This document shows, in pieces, positions 15,749-24,394 of a stretch of 64,000 nt of DNA. The notes beneath the pieces were generated by a model, which saw only the letters and a list, made by a program, of their open reading frames with translations, had not been told where the DNA came from and searched no databases. Numbering within the stretch: position 1 is the stretch's first letter; every line of letters begins with the position of its first letter. Source of the stretch: Larkinella knui. Lineage in GTDB: Bacteria > Bacteroidota > Bacteroidia > Cytophagales > Spirosomataceae. The translations under genes and the position numbers were made by a program. The stretch lies in contig NZ_RQJP01000002.1 of NCBI RefSeq assembly GCF_003858645.1, positions 62,001-126,000 on the forward strand. Direction: 5' to 3'.

Positions 15749-16603
15749 TTATTCCTTTTTCCCGCTCCACCGCTCACCCAATTGCAACACTTTGTAGGGT
15801 ATTTGCTGGCGTTCGGCTTCGCGGACAAAGTTGGCGGGATCTTCGGTGTTGAATTCAAACAGGTGGTAATGATGCGGAATAACCAGACGCGCACCGATTG
15901 CCTTGCCCAACCGCGCGGCTTCGTCGGGATTGAGGTTTCCGGCCACGCGCCGTTCCGGTTTGTTGCCATTGATCGGTAAAAACGCAATGTCGATTTGAAA
16001 CGGTTTCAACGTATCAACCATTCCTTCATACCACAGTGTGTCGCCACTGTGGTAGATCGACCACGGCCCGGCCTGTACCACGAAACCCATGAATTTACAC
16101 CGACCCTGATCGTCGCGCTCCACATCATTATGAGCCGAAGGAACGCCGTGGAACGTAAATCCGGCCACTTCAGCGGTTTCTCCGTCGTTCAGTCCGATGG
16201 CAAATGACGGGTCGCGCTTGATCCGATCAGCCACGAAAGTTCGGTTGGCTTCGGGAATTACAAACTGAAGGACCGGATTTGCAGTAAACAACGGCATCAG
16301 CGTTTCCGCATCCAGATGATCGGTGTGGTTGTGGCTCGACGTTACCACATCGATCATTGTCAGACGGGCCGGATCGACCACGCGCTCCGACATGCGGACG
16401 TGGGGCTTATCCGTTTTAGCGTATTTAACCGACAGCGAATCCGACAAATACGGATCGAACAGCAGATGACGCCCCTGCCATTGCAACAAAAAACCGCTTT
16501 GTCCCAACCACCAGATGTGCAGCTGATCGGGCTGGAAACGGGCGGTTTCCAGATCCGAAAGGAAGGATTGGTCTTTTTGAAAGGCAGGAATTAAATTGGT
16601 CAT
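15749..16603 (-). CDS. Metallo-beta-lactamase-fold hydrolase (UlaG/RomA-like)
   Basis: 284 residues, no signal peptide. Metal-binding motif SSHNHTDHLD (HxHxDH), a later histidine in VPSAHND, an aspartate in YHSGDTLWYEG and a final histidine in VIPHHYHLFEF: the full set for a dinuclear site. The opening IWWLGQSGFLLQWQGRHLLFDP is typical of the UlaG-like branch, whose members hydrolyse phosphodiesters or lactones. Substrate unknown. Lies 32 bp downstream of the glycosyltransferase gene, same strand. Confidence 0.9.
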   Translation of the reverse strand: MTNLIPAFQKDQSFLSDLETARFQPDQLHIWWLGQSGFLLQWQGRHLLFDPYLSDSLSVKYAKTDKPHVRMSERVVDPARLTMIDVVTSSHNHTDHLDAETLMPLFTANPVLQFVIPEANRTFVADRIKRDPSFAIGLNDGETAEVAGFTFHGVPSAHNDVERDDQGRCKFMGFVVQAGPWSIYHSGDTLWYEGMVDTLKPFQIDIAFLPINGNKPERRVAGNLNPDEAARLGKAIGARLVIPHHYHLFEFNTEDPANFVREAERQQIPYKVLQLGERWSGKKE

Positions 16604-16635
16604 AAAGAGGATTGAAACAGGTTACGCCCTTAAAG

Positions 16636-17331
16636 TTACCTTCCCGGCAGCGGTTTTCGGGCGAAACCGGCTACTTGTCGCACAAAGTTGACCACGCCGA
16701 CATACTGGACAAGGTTGGCATACAGCAAAAAATCTTTCAGCAGTCCTTCCACCGGACCGCGTTTCGCCATTTTATAGGCAGTCGTAGCCGACCACGGCAC
16801 CCAGCGGACCACTTTCTGGTGCTTCCACATGTATTCGTTGATCGCCATTTCCAGCGGAAAACCATCGACCGGTTTTTCAAGAATAGCCCGCAGATCGTCG
16901 GTTCGCAGAATACGCTCGCTCGATAACAGAATATCGGCGCGGTTCATCTTAACGAACCATTCGGCATTCAGACGACGCAGAATTAGCAGGTCGACATCCG
17001 GACACGTGCTCATCAGCTGAACAATCCGGGCCAGTTCATCCCGCTCCAGATTTCGCAAATCGGCGTCCATCAGCATTACATACGGCGACTCAACCGCTTG
17101 CAACCCCCGCTTGACTGCGGCCGTTTTTCCCTGATTTTCCGGCAATCGAATCACTGTAAGCCGGGGCCAGCGGGCACGAATCCGGGCCAGTGTGTCATCG
17201 TCCGAACCGTCATCGACGCAGATGACCTGCTCAAATGCGTCTAAACTGGTAACTTGTTGTAAAACTGAAAAAATGCGTTCTCCTTCGTTAGAAAACGGAA
17301 TTATACAACTTACTCCACAGGCCGTTTCCAT
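16636..17331 (-). CDS. Glycosyltransferase family 2 protein
   Basis: 231 residues from the ATG at 17331. GT-A fold: CIIPFSNEGERI at the N-terminus, CVDDGSDDDTLARI (nucleotide-binding aspartates), NQGKTAAVKRGL and the DAD metal motif in MLMDADLRNLE. No membrane segments. A longer frame to 17520 runs 127 bp into the upstream MetE-like gene and adds unrelated residues, so it is rejected. The acceptor cannot be predicted; the family makes polysaccharides or glycolipids. Confidence 0.88.
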   Translation of the reverse strand: METACGVSCIIPFSNEGERIFSVLQQVTSLDAFEQVICVDDGSDDDTLARIRARWPRLTVIRLPENQGKTAAVKRGLQAVESPYVMLMDADLRNLERDELARIVQLMSTCPDVDLLILRRLNAEWFVKMNRADILLSSERILRTDDLRAILEKPVDGFPLEMAINEYMWKHQKVVRWVPWSATTAYKMAKRGPVEGLLKDFLLYANLVQYVGVVNFVRQVAGFARKPLPGR

Positions 17332-17393
17332 ACTCCACGTTGCGTTGATTCTTTCAGCAACAACGAACAACCCGGTGCTTAGGTTTTGGAATA

Positions 17394-18413
17394 TTACCGT
17401 ACCTGCCGGGCTCCGGCCACCATATTGATCAGTTTCTGACGTGCGGCCCAGCGGGCGGTTTGACTCAGTCCACAGTCCGGCGCAACGGCCAGCTTCTCGG
17501 CTGGGATGTATTTGAGGCACTTTTCAATCCGCTTAATCACATCCTTGACGGTTTCGATGTAATAATTTTTAACGTCGATAATACCAACGGCCACGTCCAT
17601 TTTTTGGGCAAATTCGGCAATCAGTTCAATCTCATCAAACTCGCGGTTGGCCATTTCGACGTGCACTTCATCGACCGCTAAATCCAGAAAATCCGGCAGC
17701 ATTGGATGAATTTTACGGTACCCGACCGGGCGTCCCTTAAAGTTACCAAAACAAAGGTGCGTGGATAGTCGGCATTTCCCCACCACCGGCGCTACCGTCC
17801 GGTTAAAAATATCGACAAACCGCTTGGTGTCCTCTTTGTAGGCATAGCACGACATCGACGGTTCATCGACGGTTATTTCCGTACAGCCAGCCGCGACCAA
17901 ATCTTCCAGCTCCTGGCGAACAAACGGCAGAAGTGCTTCAGTAATGTCATACCGGTCCTTATACCGCTCATTGGGCAACATCCGGCCACTGAGCGTATAC
18001 GGCCCCGGAATGGAGGCTTTCAAAGTTGGGCCGGCGGGTGCCAGCCTTTTCAGCCGCTCGAATTCTTTGACGGCACCCAGGCCTTGGGGGGCGGTCAGTT
18101 CTTCCACGATAGAGTGTTTTCCGCGCTGGTCGTGGGCGGGCGGGCCGAATTTCCGCGTTTCGGAATGATTGGGTTGCAAGCCTTTGATGTATCCGTAAAA
18201 CGACAGATTGAAATCCAGCCGCGTCTGTTCGCCGTCGGTAATGACGTCCAGTCCGGCGGTGGTCTGGTCGTGAACAGCCGCCACCACGGCGTCTTCAATC
18301 ATTTCTTCAATGTCGGCCTGCCCAAACTGATCGAGGTTTTGAGACGCAAATTCTAGCCAGCCCGGGAAGGGGTAGCTGCCGATGACGGTGGTACGGATGG
18401 GGTTGGGTTGCAT
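17394..18413 (-). CDS. MetE-like (cobalamin-independent methionine synthase C-terminal) protein
   Basis: 339 residues, about the size of the archaeal/short MetE form with the catalytic barrel only. It opens with TTVIGSYPFPGW, the usual GSFP-type start of this domain. Zinc-type ligands are visible: His and Cys in STHLCFGNFKG, a glutamate in EVHVEMANREF and the late Cys in APDCGLSQTARW. The family transfers a methyl group to a thiol, or in related branches demethylates methylated substrates. It is the last gene of the seven-gene catabolic operon, so a catabolic methyl-transfer role rather than methionine synthesis is possible (inference). Its start overlaps the preceding gene by 61 nt. Confidence 0.88.
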   Translation of the reverse strand: MQPNPIRTTVIGSYPFPGWLEFASQNLDQFGQADIEEMIEDAVVAAVHDQTTAGLDVITDGEQTRLDFNLSFYGYIKGLQPNHSETRKFGPPAHDQRGKHSIVEELTAPQGLGAVKEFERLKRLAPAGPTLKASIPGPYTLSGRMLPNERYKDRYDITEALLPFVRQELEDLVAAGCTEITVDEPSMSCYAYKEDTKRFVDIFNRTVAPVVGKCRLSTHLCFGNFKGRPVGYRKIHPMLPDFLDLAVDEVHVEMANREFDEIELIAEFAQKMDVAVGIIDVKNYYIETVKDVIKRIEKCLKYIPAEKLAVAPDCGLSQTARWAARQKLINMVAGARQVR

Positions 18414-19360
18414 GTGTAAAGTCGTTTAGGAGTATCAATGAATAGATTTTGAAAATAGTCCGCTAAATCCAGCCGTCGCAGATCGTCACGAAAAGTAGTC
18501 AGAAGCCAGGTCAAACCGGGTTTGCCGCCGTACGACTGCCAGTAGGTCGTACGGGCCGCGTCCATGCCGACGGTAATCTGATCCGGAAATTCGGGCAACA
18601 ACGCTTGCAGGAGCGTGTACGTCCAGTTTTGCTGGTCCGGTTTCCACCGAAAACCGCTGTCGTATTCGACCCGGACACCCGTCTGCAAAACCGCCCGGTT
18701 ATACGCTATGTCTTTAAACCGATCGACGTGCGAAAGGACTACATGTTGTAAATCGGCCCCCAATCTGGCGAACCATTCCGCCTGTTCGAGCGCGTGTTTC
18801 CCCTCGTTCGTATGCGTCAGAATCGGAATACCGGTCGCCCGATGGGCATTGACAACCGCCCGAAAAACCGTCTCCTGGTGTTTGGTAATCGGTTCGTCGC
18901 CCGTTGCCAGTTTAATCAATCCGGCTTTATGAGGGGTCCGTTCCACAAGCGGACCGCCGTAATCATACGCGTCAATGCCCTCCTCAATGTCGGCGATGAA
19001 CAGGCGCGTCAGTTGATCTTCCGAATAGTGATACCGCCAGTGGTCGGGCGGATAATATTTCTCCAAATGAATACCGGTCGGCACGATGATCTGAATACCG
19101 GTTCGGCGGGATACCTCGGCCAGTTTCAGCACGTTCCGGCCACAATTGGCGGGCATCGTATCGACCATCGTTCGCCCGCCCGCGTCATAAACCCGCTGCA
19201 ATTCGTCCGAAATTTTACCGACATCATTCAGCAAAAAATCCGGATTGCTGCGCGTCGGAAAACTTTCCTCGATCACAATATGCTCGTGCGCATACGTAAT
19301 TCCCATCTGCTCCGGGTCAATATCGCCCAGTACGGTTCTAACGAAGTTCATCTTTTCCAA
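18353..19360 (-). CDS. Phosphotriesterase-family metallohydrolase
   Basis: 335 residues. All six binuclear-site ligands of the family are present: HEH in ITYAHEHIVIEE, the bridging lysine in AGLIKLAT, His in LTHTNEGKHA, His in LSHVDRFK and Asp in VGMDAART. Characterised non-phosphotriesterase members are mostly lactonases or esterases of sugar or organic-acid lactones. The family domain ends near FIDTPKRLY; about 17 more residues are read in the alternative frame of the MetE-like gene, giving a 61 nt overlap. It may start at M1 (13 nt overlap with the FAD gene) or at M4 (4 nt overlap). Confidence 0.9.
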   Translation of the reverse strand: MEKMNFVRTVLGDIDPEQMGITYAHEHIVIEESFPTRSNPDFLLNDVGKISDELQRVYDAGGRTMVDTMPANCGRNVLKLAEVSRRTGIQIIVPTGIHLEKYYPPDHWRYHYSEDQLTRLFIADIEEGIDAYDYGGPLVERTPHKAGLIKLATGDEPITKHQETVFRAVVNAHRATGIPILTHTNEGKHALEQAEWFARLGADLQHVVLSHVDRFKDIAYNRAVLQTGVRVEYDSGFRWKPDQQNWTYTLLQALLPEFPDQITVGMDAARTTYWQSYGGKPGLTWLLTTFRDDLRRLDLADYFQNLFIDTPKRLYTCNPTPSVPPSSAATPSRAG

Positions 19361-20742
19361 CCCATTCTTGACGTATCGGCTACCTCATCCGGCAGCTCCA
19401 AAACCGCCCCGATTCCGTACAAAATTTCCTGCAATTGACTTATAGCTAACCCATTAGCTGCTTCATCGTTCGCCAGGGACTGCACCGCGGCCAGCCCCGC
19501 AGCCTGCCCCATCGACATGGTTTGGGCCATCGACCGGCACGACGCGTGGGCATCGTGGGTAGCGGAAAAACACCGGCCAACCGCCCAGACCGACTGACTG
19601 CCTTTCGGAACAATCGTACCGTAAGGAACGCCATATACCCCCGCGCCGGGAATATACTCCCAGTAGGTTTCGTCTTCTCCGTTTTTTCCCTGCCGGTGAT
19701 CTTCAATCGGTGCTCCGCAGAGAAAAATCCGGTCATCGGGTAGGTTTCCCGAAAGACATTCTTCCTTGGTCAACCGGTGTTCGCCGTATACGCGCCGGGT
19801 TTCGCGAACGCCAATCTGGTGGGACAACCCGATGATGTTCGATTGGTCGAAACCGGGGACGGCATCCCGAAAAAAATCTTCGTACACAAACGCCTGGCGA
19901 CGACCTTCCACCTCGGCCCGGGTCAGTTCCTCGACGTTCAGCGCCGACAAACCGGTCACTTTCACGGCCACCGTCGACATACAGCCCTTCGCATTCATTT
20001 CGTGTGCCGAACCTTCTTTTCTGGGTAAAGGATGTTGCCCGGTTTCAACGGCGACCCGCATTTTGGCAGCCAGCATTTTCTTGCCGCCTTCGCGTTCGTA
20101 GCGGTCCAGATCGACGTTGCTCATCCGAAACGTCGTGGTCATGCTCTGGGCAGGTTCGCGTTCACCGGCGGTTTCGTAGGCAAAATCCGCCAGATGGCAA
20201 AAATCGGCATCCCCCGACGCGTCGATTACCCGTCTGGCAATTACCTTGCAAAAACCGGCTTTATTCCAGAAAATACACGCATACCGTTCGCCTTCCGTAT
20301 GGACATCGACTAAGGTGGTGTGCAACAAATACCGGATGTCGCTTTGCAGAATCAATTGATCCCACACGCGTTTCAGCCGTTCCGGATTGTAGTTGACGCC
20401 CGTTCCGGCTCCGTACGTATTGGGCCGCAGAAAAATAGCACCGGTTTTAGCGAGTTCATTGACCACCCGATCGGGCCAGCCACCCACAACTTTGCGGGGC
20501 GTTTGACCAGGTGTAAAAAAACCGTAAAACGTATCCAGCATCTGCGTCGAAGTCCCGCCCGGAAAACCGTACCGCTCCACGAGCATCACGGAATACCGCT
20601 TTTGGGAAGCCGCCGATAATGCCGCGACACAGCCCGCCGAACCCGCGCCGATGACGAGGATGTCTGTTTCCGCCAGGAGCGGCAGTTGGGTAGGGTTTAC
20701 GAATGGATGCATTTGACGGCTCATCGACTCATTAGACTCCAA
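19348..20742 (-). CDS. FAD-dependent oxidoreductase (FAD_oxidored family)
   Basis: 464 residues, no signal peptide. Dinucleotide-binding motif DILVIGAGSAGCVAALSA, followed by LVERYGFPGGTS, the family's second FAD contact; the C-terminal FAD contact is in SMGQAAGLAAVQS. Two cysteines lie in GRCFSATHDAHASCRSMAQ. It shares domain order with the gene at 35891-37273, which is instead exported. The electron acceptor and substrate are unknown. Start at M1 overlaps the TIM-barrel gene by 11 nt; M7 at 20724 would leave a 7 bp gap. Translationally coupled in the operon either way. Confidence 0.9.
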   Translation of the reverse strand: MESNESMSRQMHPFVNPTQLPLLAETDILVIGAGSAGCVAALSAASQKRYSVMLVERYGFPGGTSTQMLDTFYGFFTPGQTPRKVVGGWPDRVVNELAKTGAIFLRPNTYGAGTGVNYNPERLKRVWDQLILQSDIRYLLHTTLVDVHTEGERYACIFWNKAGFCKVIARRVIDASGDADFCHLADFAYETAGEREPAQSMTTTFRMSNVDLDRYEREGGKKMLAAKMRVAVETGQHPLPRKEGSAHEMNAKGCMSTVAVKVTGLSALNVEELTRAEVEGRRQAFVYEDFFRDAVPGFDQSNIIGLSHQIGVRETRRVYGEHRLTKEECLSGNLPDDRIFLCGAPIEDHRQGKNGEDETYWEYIPGAGVYGVPYGTIVPKGSQSVWAVGRCFSATHDAHASCRSMAQTMSMGQAAGLAAVQSLANDEAANGLAISQLQEILYGIGAVLELPDEVADTSRMGWKR

Positions 20743-21616
20743 ATTTCTGACGAATTACATCACGGCTCATTTTCAGGCTTTCCCGAATGGGCCGCGTTGG
20801 TTTAAAACCGGGGGGAAACGCCAGTTCAACGGTGATATCACCCGCAAACCGGTTTTTCTTCAATTGCCGGGCCACAGCGCCCCAGTCGGCGATGCCTTCG
20901 CCCAGAGCCTCCGACCGCGTTCCCGTCCAAAGGTGGTCACGGAGGTGGAGGTAAACGATTTTATCAGAAAATTTTTGCAGGAAAGTCAGAACGTCCACTT
21001 TGGCCTGAAACAGCCAGTCCAGATCGGGGCCAAGGGCGATGTCGGGTACGCGCTGCAGGGTGTTTTGCAGGTCGTACAAATCATCGGCTACTTCGTAAAT
21101 GTGGTTGTGCAGATTGGGAACGACCTTATTTTTACGACAAATGGCCTGAATTTGTTTCAGGGTTTCGGCCTGAACATCGAACTGTTCGGGCGTTTTCTTT
21201 TTCGGAGTGTTCCCGACCGAAATGCCCAGCGTTCGGCCACCCAGTTTACTCAGGCGCCCGACCACCATTTCCGCATCATCGAGAATCTCCGTCTGTTTGC
21301 TTTTATCCCACATCGGCTGGCTATACGAGGCCCCGATGACGGCTACCCCGCTCTTTTGGGAACTATCGCCAATCCGGTCGACGGCGTCATCGTGCCGCAC
21401 GTTGACTTCCATCAACTCGACGGCTTCAATTCCGGCGTATTTTGCGTCCGCAAACACCTGATCTAAAACCGGAAAACAATCATAAGCGGGTTTATCCGAT
21501 GAATAGACCCACACGTGCAGCCCGACCACGGGTTTGCGATCGACGGCCGAAAAAACATCCGGTATAGCCAGCGTCAGGGTGCTGGAAGCAAGAAAGTCAC
21601 GACGGTTCATGGTCAT
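20732..21616 (-). CDS. Tat-exported sugar phosphate isomerase/epimerase-like TIM barrel
   Basis: 294 residues. Tat signal NRRDFLASSTLTLAI at residues 4-18. The rest is an AP endonuclease 2-type TIM barrel (xylose isomerase-like). Metal-binding candidates are Glu in GIEAVELMEV, His in NLHNHIYEV, Asp in LGPDLDWLF, His in YLHLRDHLW and Glu in ITVELAFPP. Exported members are now known to act on oxidised sugars in the periplasm. It is placed between the SIS-domain gene (9 bp gap) and the FAD oxidoreductase gene. The ATG may be M1 or M3. Confidence 0.88.
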   Translation of the reverse strand: MTMNRRDFLASSTLTLAIPDVFSAVDRKPVVGLHVWVYSSDKPAYDCFPVLDQVFADAKYAGIEAVELMEVNVRHDDAVDRIGDSSQKSGVAVIGASYSQPMWDKSKQTEILDDAEMVVGRLSKLGGRTLGISVGNTPKKKTPEQFDVQAETLKQIQAICRKNKVVPNLHNHIYEVADDLYDLQNTLQRVPDIALGPDLDWLFQAKVDVLTFLQKFSDKIVYLHLRDHLWTGTRSEALGEGIADWGAVARQLKKNRFAGDITVELAFPPGFKPTRPIRESLKMSRDVIRQKFGV

Positions 21617-21625
21617 TCAGGGGTT

Positions 21626-22414
21626 TTAGCTAACGAAAGTCTTTTTGCCGACCTCGGCATACAGTTTCGCCAGCCTGTGCGCATGTTCATCGTAGGCAGA
21701 TTCAAAGAGTTCAGTGGCCCGTTCGGAACCCACCAATGCGGTGGCGGTCAGCACTTTGGGTGGTTGCCCGGCCTGGGTCAGCAGGCGCGCCAGCTCGGCT
21801 TTGATGCTGTTGACAATCAAAGCGCCACCGACCGTGCTGCCGGGCGATACGGGGGTTTCCAAACCCGGAACGGTTACCATCGCATCGCCGACGGGCGCAC
21901 CGGTGTCCAGAATCAGATCGGCGAAGTCGCTCAGTTTCAAGCCGTCTTTGCGTTTGCTGGTGCTTCGGTCCGAATGTTCCTTCGTAATCAGAGCGACCAC
22001 TTTCACCCCCCGTTTCTGAAATTCTTCCGCCATTTCAACCGGCACGACGTTGCAGCCGCTTGACGAAATGATCAAAGCCGTATCCTGCTCCGAAAGGTCG
22101 TAGTTGCGCAGAATCCGTTCGGCCAGCCCGGAGACATTCTCCAGAAACATGGCCTGGCGCTGTCCATTGGCGCCCACCACCAGATTATGAAACGTGAGCG
22201 ACAACTCGACAATGGGGTTGAAACCCGGAAACGAACCGTAGCGCGGCCACATTTCTTCGACCATGATCCGGCTGTGGCCCGAGCCGAAAACGTGAACCAT
22301 CCGGCCCGCCAGAATCGTGTCGGCAAACCATTGGGCGGCCTGTTGCAATTGCTCCGTTTGCTGTTCGACCGTGTCGATCAGTTGCCGGCATTTTTCTAAA
22401 TAGGTCTGTATCAT
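21626..22414 (-). CDS. SIS-domain protein (sugar isomerase-like, COG4821/UPF0309 type)
   Basis: 262 residues. SIS sugar-binding fold: VFGSGHSRIMVEEM near residue 43 and LIISSSGCNVVPVEMAEEF near 115 are the phosphosugar-binding serine loops. An N-terminal helical segment precedes the domain. The family isomerises or deaminates phosphosugars, or binds them as a sensor. Its ATG overlaps the ROK kinase stop by 4 nt, which argues that the kinase's product is its substrate (inference). No signal peptide, so this step is cytoplasmic. Confidence 0.9.
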   Translation of the reverse strand: MIQTYLEKCRQLIDTVEQQTEQLQQAAQWFADTILAGRMVHVFGSGHSRIMVEEMWPRYGSFPGFNPIVELSLTFHNLVVGANGQRQAMFLENVSGLAERILRNYDLSEQDTALIISSSGCNVVPVEMAEEFQKRGVKVVALITKEHSDRSTSKRKDGLKLSDFADLILDTGAPVGDAMVTVPGLETPVSPGSTVGGALIVNSIKAELARLLTQAGQPPKVLTATALVGSERATELFESAYDEHAHRLAKLYAEVGKKTFVS

Positions 22415-23316
22415 ACTATTTCTATCTCACTCGATTCGTTTGCAATAAAACCCGCAGCGCCGATGGCACCGGCCCAATCTTCAAAATGGGCTTTTCGTAT
22501 AGTCGTTTTCTTTCCCGCCGGCCGCCATTCAAACACCTCCAGAAACGATTCCAGCGGCCCGAACAGCGAATCGCCGGCTTGCGTGATGCCCCCGCCCAAC
22601 ACGACGGTTTCCGGCGAAAATGCATTGGCAAAACCGGCAATCGTGACGGCCAGTTGCCGCACCGACGTCAGCCAGACCAGCGTGGCCAGCGGTTCCTGCT
22701 GCCGATACTGATCGACCAGTTCCTGGGTGGTCTGGTATTTGCCGAACGACCGCCGGCCTACCGTGGCGTTCCCGATGGCATCTTCCAGGTTGCCCGGCAT
22801 ATTCGTGATTCCCAGGTGATTACTGTCAGCATTGACGGAAACATGGCCCAGATGACCCGCCATCTGGTAATAGCCCTGGTAGAGATTCCCGTTGATGAGC
22901 AAACCGCCACCCACACCCGTACCGAGCGTCAGCATCAGGGCATTCCGGCAGTCTTTGGCGGCTCCATACCGGGCTTCGGCCATCAAAGCCGCATGGGCAT
23001 CGTTCAGAACCCGAACCGGCACACCCAGAAACGCCGACCAGTTGAAATTTTCCAGCCCCGGCAAACGGCCCGGCATACAGGCAATGGCGTCGTTGGCGGG
23101 AGTTGGCAAACCCGGTGCCGACAAGCCGACCCCCGACACGCTCCCCTGAGCAACCGCTTGCAGTTGCTGAAACGTATCGAATACCGCTGTCTTCCACTGG
23201 CCGTCCTGCCCGTCATTGGTCGGACAAACGACCCGGTGCAGAACCTCGCCGGTTTTCGGGTCGATCAGCACGCCTTTGATCCGGGTGCCGCCAATGTCGA
23301 TGCCGATTGCGTTCAT
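22411..23316 (-). CDS. ROK-family sugar kinase
   Basis: 301 residues. Phosphate motif IGIDIGGTRIKGVLID at the start, catalytic Asp in VRVLNDAHAALMAEA, and LTLGTGVGGGLLING for ATP binding. The usual zinc motif CxCGxxGC after GHLGHVSV is absent: the matching segment SNHLGITNMPGNLED has no cysteine. Probably phosphorylates a sugar or amino sugar for the SIS protein encoded next (4 nt overlap). Separated from the SDR gene by a 98 bp spacer filled by an inverted repeat. Confidence 0.9.
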   Translation of the reverse strand: MNAIGIDIGGTRIKGVLIDPKTGEVLHRVVCPTNDGQDGQWKTAVFDTFQQLQAVAQGSVSGVGLSAPGLPTPANDAIACMPGRLPGLENFNWSAFLGVPVRVLNDAHAALMAEARYGAAKDCRNALMLTLGTGVGGGLLINGNLYQGYYQMAGHLGHVSVNADSNHLGITNMPGNLEDAIGNATVGRRSFGKYQTTQELVDQYRQQEPLATLVWLTSVRQLAVTIAGFANAFSPETVVLGGGITQAGDSLFGPLESFLEVFEWRPAGKKTTIRKAHFEDWAGAIGAAGFIANESSEIEIV

Positions 23317-23324
23317 TTCTAGCT

Positions 23325-23412
23325 AGTTTACGGTTTTCGGTTTATAGTTTTTAGTTTAAACGTGCTGCCACTACGGCCCGGCGAAAACCGTAAACTGAAA
23401 ACCATAAACCGT
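23325..23412. repeat. Heptameric inverted repeat
   Basis: Left arm built from GTTTACG GTTTTCG GTTTATA GTTTTTA units, right arm the inverse, with mismatches. It fills the spacer between the SDR and ROK genes inside the operon. Same family as 6113, 37280 and 45383, but the tip lacks GGCTGACGC and instead has CGTGCTGCCACTACGGCCC. Confidence 0.8.
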
Positions 23413-23414
23413 TC

Positions 23415-24206
23415 TCAATATTGCCCTTCACTCACGGTCCAGCCCCCATCGACGGCCAGGATCTGGCCGGTCGTGAAGCGGGAATAATCGGACATAAAAT
23501 AGACCGCTGCGCCGTCCAGATCGGCAGGCTGACCAATCCGACCGCCTTCCAGCGGTTGTTTCGTGGCAACGAACTTGAGAATGGTCTCGTCATTGGCCGC
23601 CCGTTGCGCCATCGGTGTTTCCACCAAACCGGGTGCCAGAACATTGATCCGAATGTCGTTCCGGGCGTAATAGGCCGCAACGGATTTGGTAAACCCGATG
23701 ATCGCGGATTTGGTGGCGGCATAGGCATGGGTCACAAAATATTTCGGCGAGGGCGAATATCCCAGCACCGAGCCCATGTTCAGGATGGTTCCGCCCGTAT
23801 TTTGCTCCAGAAAAGCATTGATGGCTGCCTGATTCGACAGCATGAGCGACGTCAGGTTCAGTTCAAACGTTCGGTTCCAGCCTTCCAGGGTCAGCTCGTG
23901 CAGGGGGCCGTCGCCAAACCGCCGACCGCTGCCACCCGCCACGTGATAGAGGCCGTCGAAACCGCCCAATTCGCCTTTACAGAGCGCAATGGCCGAAATG
24001 GCCGTGGCCGGATCGGTGGCGTCGCCGTTTAATGCCAGGCCAAAACCGCCCAGCTGGGCTTCGGCGGCTTTGCAGCTTTCCTCATTTCGACCCACCACCA
24101 CCACGCGCGCACCCTGACCGACAAACGCGTGCGCTGCCGACAGCCCCAGGCCCGTTGTACCGCCAATGACCACGATCCGTTTGTTGGCTAACCAGAGTTG
24201 ATCCAT
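23415..24206 (-). CDS. Short-chain dehydrogenase/reductase
   Basis: 263 residues. Classical SDR: cofactor motif GGTTGLGLSAAHAF near residue 15, NAG-equivalent YHVAGGSG, serine in MGSVLGYS and catalytic YAATK. C-terminus DLDGAAVYFMSDYSRFTTGQ and ILAVDGGWTV are normal. First gene of the catabolic operon, divergent from the GntR regulator. Preference for NAD or NADP and substrate are not clear; the operon suggests a sugar derivative. Confidence 0.92.
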   Translation of the reverse strand: MDQLWLANKRIVVIGGTTGLGLSAAHAFVGQGARVVVVGRNEESCKAAEAQLGGFGLALNGDATDPATAISAIALCKGELGGFDGLYHVAGGSGRRFGDGPLHELTLEGWNRTFELNLTSLMLSNQAAINAFLEQNTGGTILNMGSVLGYSPSPKYFVTHAYAATKSAIIGFTKSVAAYYARNDIRINVLAPGLVETPMAQRAANDETILKFVATKQPLEGGRIGQPADLDGAAVYFMSDYSRFTTGQILAVDGGWTVSEGQY

Positions 24207-24239
24207 GCTGAAAAAATAGTCTGTTGAAATCCTTTTATA

Positions 24240-24314
24240 CCCCTAAATCCCCTAAAGGGGACTTGGACACAGCAAATGCCGGATGCAGAAAGTCCCCTTT
24301 AGGGGATTTAGGGG
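24240..24314. repeat. 25 bp perfect inverted repeat (CCCCTAAA type)
   Basis: Positions 24240-24264 pair exactly with 24290-24314; each arm also contains the inner palindrome TCCCCTAAAGGGGA or its inverse. It lies in the leader of the SDR operon, between the start codon and the inferred promoter, so it would be transcribed as a stem-loop. Confidence 0.8.
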
Positions 24315-24344
24315 TTGTAAGACGAAAATTTCAATTACGAAAGA

Positions 24345-24375
24345 CGAAGGTATAAAGCCGGATTTAGTATTGCAA
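24345..24375 (-). promoter_or_regulatory. Inferred promoter of the SDR-to-MetE operon
   Basis: Minus-strand TTG (24373-24375), 20 nt, TACCTTCG (24345-24352): one mismatch from the Bacteroidota TTTG...TAnnTTTG pattern. The transcript would have a leader of about 130 nt carrying the 25 bp inverted repeat. Confidence 0.45.
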
Positions 24376-24376
24376 C

Positions 24377-24394
24377 AACTTATTATAATAAGTT
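24377..24394. promoter_or_regulatory. Perfect 18 bp palindrome, probable GntR operator
   Basis: AACTTATTATAATAAGTT. It lies exactly between the two divergent -33 elements inferred for the operon (24373) and for the regulator gene (about 24393). GntR/UTRA proteins bind such palindromes as dimers and release on binding a pathway metabolite. The exact binding site is inferred. Confidence 0.6.

Noticed and set aside
17332-17520. N-terminal extension of the glycosyltransferase
   Set aside because: Overlaps the MetE-like gene by 127 bp and precedes the normal GT2 start; residues unlike the family.
22486-23322. Plus-strand open frame of 278 codons
   Set aside because: Shadow of the ROK kinase gene; no recognisable domain.
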